35,136 bases of DNA from Methylomicrobium sp. (GCA_018333785.1 JAGXSU010000004.1:1-35136); one strand, 5' to 3'; positions 15,024 to 22,920 are shown, counted from the first letter of the stretch. Notes: generated from the sequence alone by a model not told the origin. Program-made: numbers and translations.

Positions 15024-16589
15024 CTATTCCTGAACCCAGTGCACAGATTTATCTTCCATGATTTCTTTTTTCCAGATGGGAACTTTGTGTTTAACACATT
15101 CAACAATCTGTTCCATCGCTTTAATACTTTCTTTACGATGCCCGGAAGAGCAAAAAACAAAAAGAGATACTTCTCCGGTTTTTACCAATCCGGTACTATG
15201 GTATATGTGCAGACAATTTAACGACCATTGTTCAAAAGCCTCTTCACGAATTTTTGAAAACGCTTGATTGGCCATGTCTTCATAAGCCGAGTATTCAATT
15301 CCGGCCACATGTTTGCCTACTTTTTCATCAGCACGTACCTGACCGAGAAAAATAGAATGGGCGCCTATGTCATGTTTAGAGCTATGTTTTGCTATCTGCT
15401 CACCGATAAAAACCGGATCGATAGCTCCCTGGATAAAATAATTTCTAGCGCTCATGGTTCTATTTTTTTCCTCTTTCAACCAGGCTACCAAACCGCCTGT
15501 AAGATTAAATACATTTTTAAGATTTTGATGATTTGGCAGCATTCTAATTGCCCGTGTGCTGTTGATTCCGTGGTCACAATAAAAAACAACCTGGCTATCG
15601 TTTTTCAATATATTATGAATATTAGTCTGCAAATTATTTAGCGGGATGCGAATAGCATTCGGCAATTCCACTTGGAATTCGGGTATCGAACGAACATCAA
15701 TCAATTGTAATTTTTCGTTGTTTTGTAATTTTTTGTGCAGATCAACAGCGCTGATTTCATTTATTTTTTGCTGACTTGAACTGCAAAAGCTTTCATAATT
15801 AAATGACTCAAAATCCGGGGCATTTTGCAAAGCCTGCTGCACGGCCTGTTCGTTTCGTTGAATGGAAAACAGCATCATTTGATTGTTCAAAGCATCGAAC
15901 ATCAAAACTTTTCCTGATAAAACTTCGCCTACTCCGCAGATCATTTTTATAACTTCGTTTGCCTGCAAATTACCGATAATTCCAGGAAGAACGCCAATGA
16001 CACCATTTTGCGCACAATCTGGTGCTGTTTCGGGTGCCGGGGGTTTGGGATACAGGCAGCGATAAGTTGGGCATTTATTGCCTTGATTATCTGTAAAATT
16101 TAATACACTCAACTGTCCCTGAAAGCGGTCTATTGATCCTGAAACAAAAGGCTTATTCAGGTAAACACAAAAATCGTTAATCAAATAACGGGTTGGAAAG
16201 TTGTCTGTAGCATCAACAACGACATCATATTGGGAAATCAAATCGAAAGCGTTTTCCGGAGACAATCTTTGAGTGTATGCCTTTAAAAAAATATTGGGAT
16301 TGAGATCCTTTAAACGATTTACCGCAGCTTCGGCTTTGAATTTTCCAACCTGTGAAAAGCCATACAACACCTGACGATGCAAATTAGAAACCGCAACTTT
16401 ATCGGGATCTACTATACCAATCCTACCGACACCGGCTCCAGATAGATACATTAAAGTAGGGCAGCCCAATCCGCCTGCACCGATAACCAGTACTTTTGCT
16501 TTTTTTAAAGCCTGTTGTCCTGTTTTGCCAATCTGAGGTAAAATCAAATGGCGGTGATAATACTGAATTTCCTCTTTATTTAGGTTCAT
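15024..16589 (-). CDS. MoeB-rhodanese-MoaE fusion, molybdopterin synthase and its sulfur carrier system
   Basis: A 521-aa fusion of three modules. Residues 1 to about 265 are a MoeB/ThiF/HesA adenylyltransferase (VIGAGGLGCP nucleotide loop, VVDATDNFPTRYLIND, catalytic Cys in DCAQNGVIGVLPG); the Zn-binding CxxC pairs of E. coli MoeB are absent. About 275-375 is a rhodanese domain with Cys in YCDHGINSTRA. From residue 379 (codon at 15453-15455) it is MoaE, with GQVRADE, HRKESI and KHKVPIWKKE holding the catalytic lysines. I start at 16589 rather than the upstream in-frame ATG at 16673, because that extension overlaps moaD and 16589 has AAAGG upstream. The MoaE part still begins with Met preceded by GAGG, so internal initiation could also give separate MoaE. 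It would adenylate and thiolate MoaD and then use it for molybdopterin synthesis. Confidence 0.88.
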   Translation of the reverse strand: MNLNKEEIQYYHRHLILPQIGKTGQQALKKAKVLVIGAGGLGCPTLMYLSGAGVGRIGIVDPDKVAVSNLHRQVLYGFSQVGKFKAEAAVNRLKDLNPNIFLKAYTQRLSPENAFDLISQYDVVVDATDNFPTRYLINDFCVYLNKPFVSGSIDRFQGQLSVLNFTDNQGNKCPTYRCLYPKPPAPETAPDCAQNGVIGVLPGIIGNLQANEVIKMICGVGEVLSGKVLMFDALNNQMMLFSIQRNEQAVQQALQNAPDFESFNYESFCSSSQQKINEISAVDLHKKLQNNEKLQLIDVRSIPEFQVELPNAIRIPLNNLQTNIHNILKNDSQVVFYCDHGINSTRAIRMLPNHQNLKNVFNLTGGLVAWLKEEKNRTMSARNYFIQGAIDPVFIGEQIAKHSSKHDIGAHSIFLGQVRADEKVGKHVAGIEYSAYEDMANQAFSKIREEAFEQWSLNCLHIYHSTGLVKTGEVSLFVFCSSGHRKESIKAMEQIVECVKHKVPIWKKEIMEDKSVHWVQE

Positions 16590-16605
16590 GGTTGCCTTTA
16601 AAAAA

Positions 16606-16839
16606 TCAGCCCCCAGCAAAGGGAGGCAAAACTGCGACCGAATCGTTATCAAAAAGAAGATAATTGTCTTCAACCATTTGCTGATTTACAGCCATTCTAT
16701 ACGTATAGTCTTTTAAATCCGGATAATTTGTGATTAATTTGCTTTTCAAGTCATTCATATTGACTGTGTCTTGAATCGTCAACATGTTCTTCCCCACCAC
16801 ATCACTCAGAACACCAAAAAAAATCACATTAACCTGCAT
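16606..16839 (-). CDS. moaD: molybdopterin synthase sulfur carrier subunit MoaD
   Basis: A 77-aa ubiquitin-like protein ending in the essential Gly-Gly (PPFAGG), which is adenylated and thiocarboxylated by the MoeB module and donates sulfur in the MoaE reaction. The start has AAGGAAAAAC before ATG. The stop is 16 bases upstream of the start of the MoeB-rhodanese-MoaE gene, so partner subunits are adjacent in one operon. The fold signature (VNVIFFGVLSDVVGK, a DLKSKL helix, and NQQ...L..ND.VAVLPP) is normal for the family. Confidence 0.92.
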   Translation of the reverse strand: MQVNVIFFGVLSDVVGKNMLTIQDTVNMNDLKSKLITNYPDLKDYTYRMAVNQQMVEDNYLLFDNDSVAVLPPFAGG

Positions 16840-16883
16840 AGTTTTTCCTTACGTTTGAATGGAAACGGTTTATGTTTCTCTGT

Positions 16884-17066
16884 TTAAATAAAATTTATAG
16901 CTATTACTCTTATATCAATCCGGCTACCAGTGCGATCGTCAGGTTTCGTGTGGCGAAAGACGAAACCAACAGCACGTGCAACTGCCAGCGGTAATTGTTT
17001 TCTCAAATCACCAATGGAGCAAGACCATTCCGAAAATCCAAATCTATTTTTAGGTTTTTTCATCAT
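16884..17066 (-). pseudogene. possible remnant of a MOT1/SulP-like molybdate transporter N-terminus
   Basis: A 60-codon frame starts at an ATG overlapping the moaA stop. Its first part (FGFSEWSCSIGDLRKQLPLAVA) resembles the N-terminal motif of MOT1/SulP-like molybdate-sulfate transporters, in which a GSLGDLGTLLPLA type motif begins the first membrane segment. After about 30 residues the similarity ends and the frame closes. If correct, the cofactor operon once carried its own molybdate transporter, now truncated. It could also be a chance frame; the overlap with moaA argues for a formerly coupled gene. Confidence 0.35.
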
Positions 17067-18103
17067 CCACCTATCTGTGCCATTGAAAGATGATTTTTTG
17101 AAAAATGAATTATTTGCTGCGTACGCTGTTCCGATTCAAATCCGTCTTTTGCCCTTTTGGCCACGGCATCTCTAATTGCCGTTTTTATTTCCTGATCACT
17201 TTTCCCTGAGCGCAGCATGTCTTTTAAATTTACGTCGCCATGATCATAGAGACAGGTTTTGAATGTGCCGTCGGGAGTGAGCCTTAAACGGCTGCATGTT
17301 GAACAGAATGTTCTGGAATGACCGGCGATGATGCCGACTTTTCCCCTAAATCCAGGGATTTCAAAAATCCGGGCAGTTGAACACATTTTAAGATGTTCGA
17401 TTATTTCAGGAAAAGAATTCTGCAAAGTTTTGATGATTTCTTCTGCAGAAAGTGTATCGTTTGAAAAGTGCCCGCCGTTAAAAGGCATTTGTTCAATAAA
17501 GCGGACTTCAACTTTATTACTTTTGGCCAACATAGCAAAGTCAACAATTTCATTGTCATTGACGCCTTTGAGAACCACCATGTTCAATTTAACGTTCAGA
17601 TCCGTTAGCAGAATTTTATCTATGCTATTCCACACCCGTTCAAAATCATCACGTCGGGTAATTTTATAAAAAACGTCTCGCTTTAACGAATCAAGACTGA
17701 TGTTAATACTGCCTGATTTTATTTTTTGAAACAATGGAATAGTATCTTCTAAAAAATAGGCATTCGTTGTTAAATTGATTGTTTCCAGTTTTTCATATTG
17801 ATTTATTCTGATTAAAAAATCAGGCAGGCCTTTACGCACAAAAGGCTCACCACCGGTAATGCGCACTTTGGTTACACCTAAATCCAGAAATAGTCCAAGC
17901 AGGTGTTCCATTTCCTGAAAACGCAGAATATCATCACGTGCTTTAAGATCAATTCCCTCCTTTGGCATACAATAAGTACAACGGAAATTGCAACGGTCGG
18001 TAACAGCAAGCCGAAGATAATTTAAATGACGCCCCTGGGGATCAATCAGATGGGAAGCTGTTGAATTTCTTTGGTGTGTAGTATGTAAATAATCCACGCT
18101 CAT
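17063..18103 (-). CDS. moaA: GTP 3',8-cyclase MoaA (radical SAM)
   Basis: First enzyme of molybdenum cofactor synthesis, converting GTP to 3',8-cyclo-GTP. The radical SAM cluster motif is Cys38-x3-Cys42-x2-Cys45 (DRCNFRCTYC), followed by RITGGEPFVRKG. The second 4Fe-4S cluster is bound by CSTC and a later Cys in FKTCLYD, and the protein ends in the conserved Gly-Gly (MAQIGG). I chose the ATG at 18103, which has a perfect AAGGAG 5 bases upstream; the longer frame to 18169 has no support. Length 346 aa is normal. It is the first gene of the moaA-moaD-moeB/moaE-moaCB operon and lies 0.5 kb after the acetylene-hydratase-like gene on the same strand. Confidence 0.94.
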   Translation of the reverse strand: MSVDYLHTTHQRNSTASHLIDPQGRHLNYLRLAVTDRCNFRCTYCMPKEGIDLKARDDILRFQEMEHLLGLFLDLGVTKVRITGGEPFVRKGLPDFLIRINQYEKLETINLTTNAYFLEDTIPLFQKIKSGSINISLDSLKRDVFYKITRRDDFERVWNSIDKILLTDLNVKLNMVVLKGVNDNEIVDFAMLAKSNKVEVRFIEQMPFNGGHFSNDTLSAEEIIKTLQNSFPEIIEHLKMCSTARIFEIPGFRGKVGIIAGHSRTFCSTCSRLRLTPDGTFKTCLYDHGDVNLKDMLRSGKSDQEIKTAIRDAVAKRAKDGFESEQRTQQIIHFSKNHLSMAQIGG

Positions 18104-18639
18104 TTTACTCCTTTCCAAGTACGGAAAGCTTTGCTGTTTCCTGCAAAACTCTATCGACCATGAACCCAATAATCATATTTAGGTCTGCAAGCTCGAAGTT
18201 AATTTAAATAGTGCGCTAAATATACAAAACGTTTTTACTGATTTTTAATTTTAATAAAGATCAAAAAATCATTAGCATATGCAGTATTTCTTTTCATTAG
18301 GATTTTGGCTCTTTGGGTTTTACACACATTTTCCGTTAACGTATTACATAAGCAGCCGAAAAGGCTGATTTATCCGGCTGTAGTCGGATCAATTAGTGAA
18401 AGAACTTCTACGCACGAGCTCATATTTATGATTAAGGACGAGCAATAATTCCGCGCAATCTTTGAAAGAGTTGACGCTTTTACAGCTTATCGACTCGATA
18501 CTCTTCAAGGCAGGAAAAACGATTTAGAATGGTTGTGGTAAGGAGTCTATCGATTTTAAATCCAAATGAAAGACTCCTTACCTGATCTAATCGCTATTCA
18601 AACTACCAAGCCGTATTGTTATGTGCGTACTACAAAGGT
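18104..18639. other. intergenic region between moaA and the acetylene-hydratase-like gene
   Basis: About 535 bases without a gene. A perfect 11-bp inverted repeat, GTAAGGAGTCT (18538-18548) and AGACTCCTTAC (18571-18581), lies about 60 bases after the end of the upstream gene and may help end its transcript or stabilise it, although no T-run follows. The AT-rich part at about 18180-18300 should hold the moaA promoter. I see no ModE site and no molybdenum cofactor riboswitch. Confidence 0.6.
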
Positions 18640-20871
18640 TTAAGCCACCGAATAGCTTGTTCCTTCGGTTCCATCCTCCACTTTATAGACCTTGCAAGCT
18701 AGCCCTCTGAGTTGGAAGTTGCCTTGTTCCTTATCGCAGTATTCGTCGGAGTCTTGAGTGAGTACGGAATCCGCGGATTTCCAAAGGCTCGATAACGCCG
18801 CCCCAGGTTCTTCACTTCCTGTTGTTTCTGGATACCACCAACCATGAGGAACCCTGATTACACTAGGTTGGGTATCGTTACAGAGCCAAGACCTGAGTTT
18901 GATTTTCTTTCCAGTGGTATTTTCAACCCATGCCCAATCTCCATCCGACAGGTCTAAATCGTAGGCTGTATCCGGATGGATTTGCATGCGAGGATCCGGC
19001 TCACGGCTCCGCAGCACTTCTGTAGAACGGCCGAGGCCAAAACTGTGAAACCAATAATTCTCACGCATCCCGGTGAAAAAGGTCAACGGGTACTCCTTGG
19101 CTAACTCCGGCTTCCTCGCGTAGCTTTCTGGTGGTTCAATCCAGCTTGGCAACGGATCATAGCCAAGCTCTTCGAAAATGCTTGAATAGAGTTCAACTTT
19201 CCCGCTAGGTGTGCCAAAGCCAGTTTGTTCGTACTTCTTGAAAATCATTTCTGGCGCGGAAGCCCGATCCTGGGTTGATAATTTTTCCCATGTTAAACCC
19301 GCAGGCTTTAACCTTTCATCGTAACTATCTTCCATGCTTGCTGGCCAATACTTTTCTTGTCCCAGACGGACGCCAAGCTCACGCCATAACATCCAGTCAT
19401 GCAGACATTCTTCCGGTGCCTGGACCGATTGTTGTCCGCCCTGGTAGACGGGAATCCAATCCCAGTAATTAAACAGATTCGGTCTTTCAAGCCAATGGGT
19501 AGCCGGCAGAATATAATCAGCGATTTGGGCCGTGGGCGACTTAATAAGGTCCATGACCACTAACAAATCTAGGTTCATCAACCCTTCATAAACGTGTGTG
19601 GTGTTGGGATAACTGATTAAGGTGTTATTGCATTGCGATATAAGTGCCCTCAAGCGGTAAGGCTTGCCAGTTTTCATCGCCTCCCACATGCTCGCAGGAT
19701 GCGCCATCGCGCCGCCGGATATCTGGTTTGAATATTTTTTACCCCAAACCTTTTCCATTGCTGGACCGGTTTTTTCGAGTGTTTCCCAACTCAAGAGTTT
19801 AAAGCGATCTACACCGAGTAGCTTCTTGCGTTGTTCAGGCGATAACTTCTCATTGAGTTCGAATTCATCATCCGATGAAATTTCTGGATGGTACCCCATC
19901 AACAATTCGCCGCCGGGTACATCGAGGTTGCCTGTGATGGCCCTCAATATGGTTATTGCCCGTAAGGTCTGTGTGCTATTGGCGTGGTGATCCGGTACTG
20001 CTCCCCATGGGATTACCGCCGGACCCGTAGTGGCATACATGCGGGCAGACTCTCGAATCTTATCCGCCGGTGCCCCGGTGATTTGTGACGCCCACACCGG
20101 AGTGTATTCCTTCACTCGTTCAGCGAGTTGTTCAAAACCAACTGTCCATTTTTCTACAAATTCTTTGTCATACAGTTCTTCTTCGATGATTACATTAATC
20201 CAGGCCAGTAAATAGGCACTATCCGTAGCGGGCTTAACCTGCAGAAAGATGTCAGCTTGATCACTGTAGCTATTACGGCGTGGATCTGTGACAATCAGCT
20301 TTGCACCCTTATCCAGGGCACCCTTAATCCACAAGTACTCAGCTACCCATCTCTGCGGACCCGGAGCGTGACCTAAAAGCACGATGCATTTGGTATTCTC
20401 AAAGTCTGGAAACTGCATCAAACCGTATGTCACTTTACTGGGTACCGTGGAATTGGCTAAACACACGTATCCCGTCCAAGTCCAGTTCGGACTCCCCAGT
20501 AGGTTCATAAATCTTCGTGAGGCCGCACCTGCGTTAGAGCTCCAGCCATAGGTGCTGCCGATAGTTTCCGGCCCGTCTTCGGATATCAATTGCTTCATCT
20601 TATCGGCGATCTCATCTAAAGCTTGCTTCGTACTAATTTTTTCCCACTGACCCGCGCCGCGCTCACCGACTCTTTTCAGCGCATGCGTTAATCGGTCGGG
20701 GTGGGTAATGTACTTATTTGCGTTGGCTCCCTTGACGCAGATCGAATTCGGCGTGAGGGGGTGATCCGGATTTTTTTTGATCGATTTCACCAGACCGTCT
20801 TCAACGGTGACAAGAACTCCGCAATTGATATCGCAGGTACTACAGATGGCCCATTTCGTTTCTTTGCTCAT
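18640..20871 (-). CDS. acetylene-hydratase-like W/Mo-bis-pyranopterin enzyme
   Basis: A 743-aa cytoplasmic member of the DMSO reductase superfamily. It aligns, from memory, along its length with Pelobacter acetylenicus acetylene hydratase, a tungsten enzyme that hydrates acetylene to acetaldehyde without redox change. The [4Fe-4S] ligands are Cys10, Cys13, Cys17 and Cys45. The proposed catalytic Asp (Asp13 in Pelobacter) is Asp14 in CDINC, Lys48 is Lys47, the metal ligand Cys141 is Cys137 in GYVCLAN, and Trp179, Trp293 and Arg606 match Trp175, Trp289 and Arg603. Ile142 of the substrate pocket is Leu138. There is no Tat signal and no adjacent electron-transfer subunit, as expected for a hydratase and unlike formate dehydrogenase or nitrate reductase. 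GAGG lies 6 bases before the ATG. The gene is preceded by operator D and followed by the cofactor operon. The true substrate is not proven; another unsaturated compound is possible. Confidence 0.85.
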   Translation of the reverse strand: MSKETKWAICSTCDINCGVLVTVEDGLVKSIKKNPDHPLTPNSICVKGANANKYITHPDRLTHALKRVGERGAGQWEKISTKQALDEIADKMKQLISEDGPETIGSTYGWSSNAGAASRRFMNLLGSPNWTWTGYVCLANSTVPSKVTYGLMQFPDFENTKCIVLLGHAPGPQRWVAEYLWIKGALDKGAKLIVTDPRRNSYSDQADIFLQVKPATDSAYLLAWINVIIEEELYDKEFVEKWTVGFEQLAERVKEYTPVWASQITGAPADKIRESARMYATTGPAVIPWGAVPDHHANSTQTLRAITILRAITGNLDVPGGELLMGYHPEISSDDEFELNEKLSPEQRKKLLGVDRFKLLSWETLEKTGPAMEKVWGKKYSNQISGGAMAHPASMWEAMKTGKPYRLRALISQCNNTLISYPNTTHVYEGLMNLDLLVVMDLIKSPTAQIADYILPATHWLERPNLFNYWDWIPVYQGGQQSVQAPEECLHDWMLWRELGVRLGQEKYWPASMEDSYDERLKPAGLTWEKLSTQDRASAPEMIFKKYEQTGFGTPSGKVELYSSIFEELGYDPLPSWIEPPESYARKPELAKEYPLTFFTGMRENYWFHSFGLGRSTEVLRSREPDPRMQIHPDTAYDLDLSDGDWAWVENTTGKKIKLRSWLCNDTQPSVIRVPHGWWYPETTGSEEPGAALSSLWKSADSVLTQDSDEYCDKEQGNFQLRGLACKVYKVEDGTEGTSYSVA

Positions 20872-20998
20872 TTTTAGCCTCTATAAATCATTTTTACTAA
20901 TTAACAATCATCTTCAACCAGACTTAGTTAATGCCGCTATTTCGCTGTGGCGATTAAACGGATGTATCAACATAAAACTAGACATGCTGGCTACTTAG

Positions 20999-21034
20999 AT
21001 ACTGCTTACCTATAGTTATATAGGACAAAACTAT
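20999..21034 (-). promoter_or_regulatory. putative LysR operator D (upstream of the acetylene-hydratase-like gene)
   Basis: On the plus strand ATACTGCTTACC (20999-21010) adjoins CTAT (21010-21013), six bases, ATAG (21020-21023), seven bases, CTAT (21031-21034). Read on the minus strand, the direction of the enzyme gene, the box is followed by GGTAAGCAGTAT, the same 12-mer that follows operator C. The 12-mer lies 128 bases before the enzyme start codon. Confidence 0.65.
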
Positions 21035-21145
21035 GTATATAATTACGATCCATCGTTAAACACAACGGTAGAAAACTTAATATACCTTTTAGCATTTATT
21101 GAACATAGCGTATCTTTTGCAGAAATATTATAGGGGGAATATCAG

Positions 21146-21189
21146 CTTGTAAAATACTGATTATCTATGTACTAATAGGCTAAGGCTAT
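21146..21189 (+). promoter_or_regulatory. putative LysR operator E (upstream of the interrupted MFS gene)
   Basis: CTTGTAAAATACT (21146-21158), then CTAT (21165-21168), six bases, ATAG (21175-21178), seven bases, CTAT (21186-21189). It is closely similar to operator A over all 44 bases and in the same order. It probably drove the plus-strand transporter whose C-terminal half remains at 21885-22445. Confidence 0.65.
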
Positions 21190-21349
21190 TTATTAGATGA
21201 GGTGAAACAGAGCTGTTATTTTTATTTTATTGGAGCATGGGTTTTTCTAAGTTGGAAAAAAGACATCTGCAACCCATTTAATACACCACTCTTTCGCTGA
21301 GATTGGCTTAGGTGTCCCATTGGATTGCTTAATCAGTATTTTGTAATCA

Positions 21350-21880
21350 CGAAAGTGACTAAGTGCGTGTAAATTGAGCATCAAATTAATCATGGCAATA
21401 TGCTCAAAGGCTCGACTGGTTTGAATACTGACTTCATAATCCTTACTCAACCGGTGGTAGCGATAAAGCCATGCAAAGGTTCGCTCTACGACCCAGCGAC
21501 GTGGAACAATTCAAAGCCTTTTGCCTTATAGGATCGAAGAACTACGGCCCAGGCGATACGAAATCGCTCCGGTATTCACGCGCTATATTCTTGGCCACGG
21601 TAGCCACCATCGACCCAAATGCGCCGCAGTTTTTTGCAGCTGCCCGTCAGTGACGCCAGGATTAATTTCGCCCCTTCTCGTTCCGGCACATTCGCAGCGG
21701 TCACGACGACCACCAGCAACAGACCCATGGTATCCACCAGAATATGGCGTTTACGACCTTGGATGCATTTGGCCGCATCCGTACCCTTTGATACCGGCCA
21801 AGGCAGTGATTTTAACGCTTTGGCTATCCATACTGCCCGCAGTAGGATGTTTATGACGCCCGGCTTTCGCCTGACCTGAG
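21350..21880 (-). mobile_element. IS5-family transposase remnant, truncated and frameshifted
   Basis: The minus strand encodes pieces of an IS5-type DDE transposase: GRHKHPTAGSMDSQSVK, then after a one-base insertion GRKRHILVDTMGLLLVVVVTAANV and IRRIWVDGGYRG-like sequence (LRRIWVDGGYRG), then after another shift [18 protein letters not shown] and a final AMINLMLN helix. The N-terminal third is missing and the fragment runs straight into MFS coding sequence at about 21880. It is inactive. The right-hand boundary near 21250-21350 is approximate because no clean terminal inverted repeat is visible. Confidence 0.8.
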
Positions 21881-22445
21881 CCCGATGCGTTTGGCAATGA
21901 TCAGTCCTCAGTTCTGGTTGCTGGCTTTCAGCTTTGGTATCTGCGGTTTTACCACCTCTGGCCTGTTTCAGACACATTTGATTTCTCACGGCATCGAACA
22001 TGGTTTTTCAGAAATGACGATGGCCGTGTCATTAGGCATAATGGGCGCGACCGATATTGCAGGCACCATTTTTTCCGGTTGGCTATGTGATCGCTTTGGT
22101 AAGCGATGGCCAATGGCGATTTATTACGCACTGCGGGGCGTTTCATTAATCCTGTTGCCTTATGTTGAATCGACCGGGCAACTGATGGCTTTTTCCATGG
22201 TTTACGGTCTGAATTGGTTGTCGACGGTTCCGGCAACCTCTGCGCTCACGGCGGATCTATTCGGCAAGCAAAATGTCGGAATCGTTTTCGGCTGGATCTG
22301 TTTTGCCCATCAGCTCGGCGCGGCTTTAGCCAGTTACGGAGCTGGCTATTTGCATGGCTTGTTCGGGAATTACACCTTGACCTTTATGATCTCTGGTCTT
22401 TTTGCCTTAGCGGCCACCGGGCTTGTTATGAAAATACGGGAATGA
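21876..22445 (+). pseudogene. MFS transporter, C-terminal half only
   Basis: A frame of about 186 codons gives roughly six membrane segments and MFS signatures: SPQFWLLAFSF at the start of the second half of such transporters, a GxLxDRxG loop (SGWLCDRFGKRW), the LRGVSLILLP segment, and a PATSALTADLFG loop. The pattern recalls oxalate/formate-antiporter-like or monocarboxylate MFS carriers. The N-terminal six helices are absent, replaced by the IS5 remnant, and the upstream frame joins IS sequence, so I call it a pseudogene. With operator E upstream, it was probably the uptake or export protein of the acetylene-hydratase-like regulon. Confidence 0.8.
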
Positions 22446-22517
22446 AGTTAAATTTATTGCCGGCTAGTATTATTTTCGCAGTTAAACTGCTTCAAAACTA
22501 AAACAGGAGATATAAAA

Positions 22518-22640
22518 ATGCTCTTTATTCGCATCTCGTTAATGAAAAACAGGCCGAATGGCTTTGAAGAAAATTGTCGTTTTGCTATCACCAAAAACGA
22601 CCTACCGGTTATCGATTTTTACATCGAGTTGTTTTTTTGA
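22518..22640 (+). pseudogene. possible tautomerase-family remnant (40 codons)
   Basis: A short frame begins MLFIRISLMKNRP and has a good AGGAGA ribosome binding site upstream, 70 bases after the MFS remnant. The start resembles that of the tautomerase family related to malonate semialdehyde decarboxylase (P-L-V-R-I-S-L-x-x-G/K), although the essential Pro1 is Leu at position 2 here and the rest diverges, ending at codon 41 instead of about 130. I take it as a decayed fragment. It may equally be a chance frame. Confidence 0.3.
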
Positions 22641-22721
22641 CTTGATTTCTTTAATTTTAGACGGCCGCTTTATGTCTCACTTTCGTCTTTGAAAAAACCA
22701 GTCCATGTACATCTCATTTTG

Positions 22722-22920
22722 GCCCTAATGACTCAGTGATTAAGTCAATTTGCTCGCCGAATACCGGACAGTCAAATGGATCACAGGTTGCCTAAACTAT
22801 CGATATTGGACACCGACCCCGACGGTCCGGTTTTGGCCGATAGGGTGAGGTCGCCAATGGCTGCTTTGTAGCCCTTCAGTTCGCAGAATCTGGATTTGGC
22901 TGACTGGCCGCTACAGAGAA
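22722..22920 (-). repeat. dispersed repeat, long copy (right, inverted)
   Basis: The reverse complement of this stretch matches 4569-4770 from the AGCGGCC start to the GTCCGGTATTCGG end and the CACTGAGTCATTA tail. Together with the left copies it flanks the 18-kb region holding the EthD operon, cofactor genes and acetylene-hydratase-like gene in opposite orientation. The ORF 22781-22996 on the minus strand is derived from the repeat and is not reported as a gene. Confidence 0.8.

Larger units (their letters stand above)
20872..21246. other. regulatory region upstream of the acetylene-hydratase-like gene
   Basis: No gene. It contains operators D (20999-21034) and E (21146-21189), which appear to serve the minus-strand enzyme gene and a former plus-strand gene, probably the MFS transporter now broken by the IS5 remnant. 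A short frame starting at 21237 (MGFSKLEK...) could be the surviving first codons of that transporter, but its ribosome binding site is too close to be convincing. Confidence 0.55.

Noticed and set aside
18290-18310. ModE-type or molybdenum cofactor riboswitch control of moaA
   Set aside because: The AT-rich stretch has no ModE inverted repeat and no cofactor-riboswitch consensus.
18640-20871. Calling the molybdopterin protein a formate dehydrogenase or nitrate reductase
   Set aside because: There is no Tat signal, no selenocysteine or formate-dehydrogenase-type active site region, and no electron-transfer partner gene, whereas the Asp next to the cluster and the CLAN cysteine fit acetylene hydratase.
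21576-22001. 141-codon minus-strand frame taken as one protein
   Set aside because: Its first 40 codons are antisense to the MFS remnant and the rest is a frameshifted IS5 transposase, so it is not a real protein.
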